Shown here: one piece after another, positions 63,198-64,000 of the stretch
How the letters are laid out: each line of letters opens with the position of its first letter
How positions within the stretch are numbered: the stretch's first letter is position 1
Source: Fulvivirga imtechensis AK7
GTDB lineage: Bacteria; Bacteroidota; Bacteroidia; Cytophagales; Cyclobacteriaceae
Length of the DNA: 64,000 nt
Reading direction: 5' to 3'
Assembly: GCF_000331535.1 (NCBI RefSeq)
Contig: NZ_AMZN01000024.1
Span: 1-64,000 of the forward strand
Program-made: the position numbers and the translations under genes
Notes under the pieces: model-generated
The model's input: the letters and a program-made list of their open reading frames with translations, nothing else
What the model was told of the DNA's origin: nothing
Databases searched by the model: none

Positions 63198-63776
63198 TCA
63201 AATTTCGTCATAAAGTGTCTCTAACTTCTTTCGTAGCGCCAGCACAGCATACCGTTTTCTGGAAATCAGTGTATTTACCGGTATATTATACTGCTCAGAC
63301 AGCTCTTTAAAGCTCCTATCCTCTAATTCATGCTGAATAAAGATATCACGCTGGTCTGCAGGTAATTCGCCTAAAGCAGCAGTCACCGCCTCCCAAATGA
63401 TGTCGCGAAAATGCATGTCTTCGGGAGTCTGCCCCAGGTCTGGAAGTATATCACTGAGCATCAATGGTTCTTCGCCATCATCTGCTGCCTGAACAAAAGA
63501 CATTTGATTGGACCTCACCTTCTGCTTGCGATACGAATCAACAATTTTATTACGCGCCACTCTGAAAAGCCATGCAGTGGCCTTCTCGATCGAACCAATA
63601 GTATCATAAGCATCGACAAACTGGAAGAACACATCCTGCAATATATCCTCGGCATCTTCCGTATTATTTACCCGCGTACGGATAAAATTAAGAAGTCGTC
63701 CTTTTTCCCGCTTTATGGTTTCTTCCTGCCTTTCTGCCATGGATAAAGTTAATGATATAGTTGCTTCGTGTGTCAT
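63198..63776 (-). CDS. ECF-type RNA polymerase sigma factor
   Basis: A 192-residue sigma-70 family factor of the ECF type. Region 2 is read in NTEDAEDILQDVFFQFVDAY and ATAWLFRVARNKIVDSYRKQK. Region 4 is read in LPADQRDIFIQHELEDRSFKELSEQYNIPVNTLISRKRYA. The ATG at 63776 (MTHEATIS) is chosen; a longer version from a TTG at 63848 would run through the upstream control region. No classic anti-sigma gene is adjacent, although the small membrane protein downstream could serve that role. Confidence 0.92.
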   Translation of the reverse strand: MTHEATISLTLSMAERQEETIKREKGRLLNFIRTRVNNTEDAEDILQDVFFQFVDAYDTIGSIEKATAWLFRVARNKIVDSYRKQKVRSNQMSFVQAADDGEEPLMLSDILPDLGQTPEDMHFRDIIWEAVTAALGELPADQRDIFIQHELEDRSFKELSEQYNIPVNTLISRKRYAVLALRKKLETLYDEI

Positions 63777-63803
63777 CGCCTTCCTTGTAGTCGGATGACC
63801 GAT

Positions 63804-63850
63804 GAAAATATTTTTAGAAAGTGAAAATATTCTTTTGGCATCTGCCAAAA
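63804..63850. promoter_or_regulatory. Palindrome and direct repeats in the sigma/hydrolase control region
   Basis: TTTTGGCA-TC-TGCCAAAA is a perfect palindrome at 63833-63850. Next to it GAAAATATT occurs twice, at 63804-63812 and 63823-63831, 19 bp apart. They lie between the divergent ECF sigma gene and the alpha/beta hydrolase gene, where operators would be expected. Confidence 0.5.
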
Positions 63851-63900
63851 ATCTATTTTGTTTTACGTTAGTTGTATATCAAACTCATTATTTCATAACC

Positions 63901-64000
63901 GTGACATCGACAGGCCATATAGATTTTCATGATCATACCATCCACTATTACAAGTTTGGGTATGGGGCAAAGGTTATGCTTGCCTTTCATGGCTTTGGCC
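63901..64000 (+). CDS. Alpha/beta hydrolase, 5' fragment
   Basis: The first 33 codons of an alpha/beta-hydrolase-fold protein, cut by the window end. The reading from a GTG at 63901 gives a beta strand HYYKFGYGAKVMLAFHGFG, in which HGFG is the usual oxyanion-hole HG motif of the family. It is divergent from the ECF sigma gene. The start is uncertain. Confidence 0.6.
   Translation, partial: MTSTGHIDFHDHTIHYYKFGYGAKVMLAFHGFG

Noticed and set aside
63777-63848. N-terminal extension of the ECF sigma factor from a TTG at 63848
   Set aside because: It would use a rare start, add residues outside the family, and cover the palindrome and direct repeats of the divergent control region.
1-64000. tRNA, rRNA, prophage or complete insertion sequence
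   Set aside because: None was seen on reading through both strands; only short non-autonomous elements were found.

Overview
The window is a stretch of chromosome from a member of the Bacteroidota, most likely a Cytophagales-type (Cytophagia) bacterium. The main reasons are a PorP/SprF-type protein of the type IX secretion system (T9SS), a giant T9SS substrate with a gliding-type C-terminal sorting domain, an IPExxxVDY-family protein beside pyruvate kinase, a DUF3127 protein, and promoters of the Bacteroidota form (TTTG or TTG, 19-22 bp, TAnnTTTG). No tRNA, rRNA, CRISPR array, prophage or complete insertion sequence was seen. The genus cannot be fixed from this sequence alone.

Layout. 70-4470 (minus) is an operon of three exported amidohydrolase-like proteins; only the middle one keeps its metal-binding histidines. 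4688-14124 is a signalling region. A secreted 34-residue-repeat protein, a LytS-type kinase, a degenerate kinase and a LytTR regulator run rightward. They face a leftward operon of a three-repeat secreted protein, a LytS-type kinase and a LytTR regulator. A paralogue of the three-repeat protein sits between the two sets. 14291-20332 holds an eIF1/SUI1-like protein, a PorP/SprF protein and a 1472-residue T9SS substrate. 20408-32383 is mostly housekeeping: NUDIX hydrolase, tRNA t6A synthesis (Sua5), phosphoglycerate kinase, RecQ, a crotonase, ComEC, a thioredoxin and MiaA. 32557-37883 holds a hybrid kinase with a HPt domain, a lone receiver, a small unknown, a metallo-beta-lactamase-fold hydrolase and an RqcH/NFACT protein. 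37899-44403 is core metabolism: pyruvate kinase on one strand, and acpP-fabF-rnc-nadE on the other.

44464-51345 contains a toxin-antitoxin pair with a nonsense-mutated PIN toxin, lgt, a BamA/TamA-type outer-membrane protein, the remains of a MORN-repeat gene, and a PorV/PorQ-like protein translationally coupled to a helix-hairpin-helix beta-barrel protein. 51558-56011 holds DUF3127, an Lrp regulator divergent from a Cys/Met-metabolism PLP enzyme, a cluster of tandem hairpins and a membrane metallophosphoesterase. 56077-62698 is a complete TetR-TolC-adaptor-RND efflux operon with a clear promoter and palindromic operator. The window ends with an ECF sigma factor operon and the first codons of a divergent alpha/beta hydrolase.

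The least expected items are: a three-copy MITE-like element with matched target duplications (11683-11828, 30774-30823, 51380-51532), one copy lying inside a two-component operon; a kinase pseudo-enzyme lacking both its phospho-acceptor His and its N-box Asn; a secreted solenoid with ten SDY motifs at almost exact 34-residue spacing; a decayed PIN toxin and a decayed MORN gene; an SSB-tail-like C-terminus on DUF3127; and a family of GGTnCGTG hairpins used both as a terminator and as a tandem array.
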